Positions 43,487 through 43,673 of a stretch of DNA of 43,673 bases are shown here, one piece after another (the stretch's first letter is position 1; each line of letters begins with the position of its first letter). The stretch lies in the NCBI GenBank assembly GCA_002451695.1, contig DKDC01000022.1, forward strand, positions 1 to 43,673, read 5' to 3'. Under the pieces are notes generated by a model, which made no database searches, was not told the origin of the DNA, and saw nothing but the letters and a program-made list of their open reading frames with translations. The stretch is from Prevotellaceae bacterium UBA6858. Its GTDB lineage: Bacteria > Bacteroidota > Bacteroidia > Bacteroidales > Bacteroidaceae. Both the position numbers and the translations under genes were made by a program.

Positions 43487-43549
43487 GAGGGTTCGGGATA
43501 AGGTTCAATCCGACAAAGTAAATGGCGGCTTTCGGGAGATAGTGTATAT

Positions 43550-43592
43550 GGCGCATGCAATACGCCCCTGCAATTATTGCAAAACCATAATC
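43550..43592. repeat. REP-like sequence before repeat copy G
   Basis: GGCGCATGCAATACGCCCC with the same head (ATACGCCCCTGCA) as at 29371 and 35897, followed by CAATTATTGCAAAACCATAA. This flank is slightly longer than in copies E and F before the dyad array begins. Confidence 0.55.
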
Positions 43593-43616
43593 GCCCACCC
43601 TTTCCCAAACACCGCG

Positions 43617-43673
43617 AAAATTACATGGGACATGGGAAAAACTGCGTCCTATATAGAAAAAATTATGTCTGAT
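43617..43673 (+). repeat. 21-bp-phased dyad element, copy G (cut by window end)
   Basis: Units centred at 43628 and 43649, with a third starting at 43663 (TTATGTCTGAT) whose centre would be 43670. The spacing is again 21 bp. It lies downstream of the thioesterase gene in the same orientation. Confidence 0.8.

Noticed and set aside
43495..43520. GGTTCAATCC resembles the T-arm of a tRNA
   Set aside because: No acceptor stem, D-arm or anticodon arm could be built around it.

Overview
The window looks like a chromosomal segment of a Bacteroidota bacterium, most likely order Bacteroidales. The grounds are: several promoter-like sequences of the Bacteroidetes type (TTTG/TTG, about 19 bp, TAnnTTTG); starts that mostly lack a strong Shine-Dalgarno sequence; family-restricted proteins (DUF4293, a Bacteroidetes-type omega, a CarboxypepD_reg-like/outer-membrane barrel protein, GH106, DUF3863); and the gene order purH-mreB-mreC-mreD-mrdA-rodA. 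No tRNA, rRNA, CRISPR array or transposase gene was found. By eye, base composition moves from AT-rich at the left end (Rhs tip and neighbour) to GC-rich over the right two thirds.

Layout. 1-1.4 kb: the 3' end of an Rhs-type polymorphic toxin with a variable C-terminal domain, followed at once by a secreted protein that is the natural immunity candidate. 1.5-8.6 kb: trmN6 on the minus strand, divergent from a tightly coupled plus-strand operon lon-tgt-lptF/G-like permease-DEAD-box helicase. 8.7-10.9 kb: bamD-omega-DUF4293-ssb. 11.1-14.8 kb: minus-strand cdd-grpE-dnaJ-folC. 15.2-19.8 kb: cls and a large outer-membrane barrel protein, separated by two hairpin/T-run terminators. 20.3-26.8 kb: the elongasome operon, purH (IMP cyclohydrolase half only)-mreB-mreC-mreD-mrdA-rodA. 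26.9-29.2 kb: a secreted protein, a SAM methyltransferase and a divergent LPS-kinase-like gene. 29.6-31.6 kb: a secreted beta-propeller gene broken by a frameshift. 32.2-35.9 kb: ligA and the overlapping pair pabB-pabC. 36.4-43.5 kb: a rhamnose-glycan operon (GH78-like, GH106, DUF3863 proteins) followed by a hotdog thioesterase.

The most unusual structure is not a gene. Seven intergenic copies of one element occur in 43.7 kb (near 1.4, 10.9, 15.0, 20.2, 29.4, 36.0 and 43.6 kb). Each consists of 3-4 imperfect 15-bp dyads of the form CTAyrTC-n-GAyrTAG set in A-rich linkers. I counted the dyad centres as exactly 21 bp apart in every copy, that is, two turns of B-DNA. Most copies end in a run of T. 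Six of the seven are oriented so that this T-rich end is distal to an upstream gene on the same strand. In three copies a REP-like palindrome and a shared flank of about 35-50 bp lie directly upstream. This is an apparently mobile or amplified intergenic element, with terminator-like and phased-binding-site-like properties, that I cannot match to a named family.

The genes serve mainly envelope growth (Mre/PBP2/RodA, BamD, LptF/G, Cls, LPS kinase), protein quality control (Lon, DnaJ/GrpE), nucleotide and folate metabolism (Cdd, PurH-N, FolC, PabB/PabC), and rhamnose-containing polysaccharide use. All calls come from reading the sequence without database searches.
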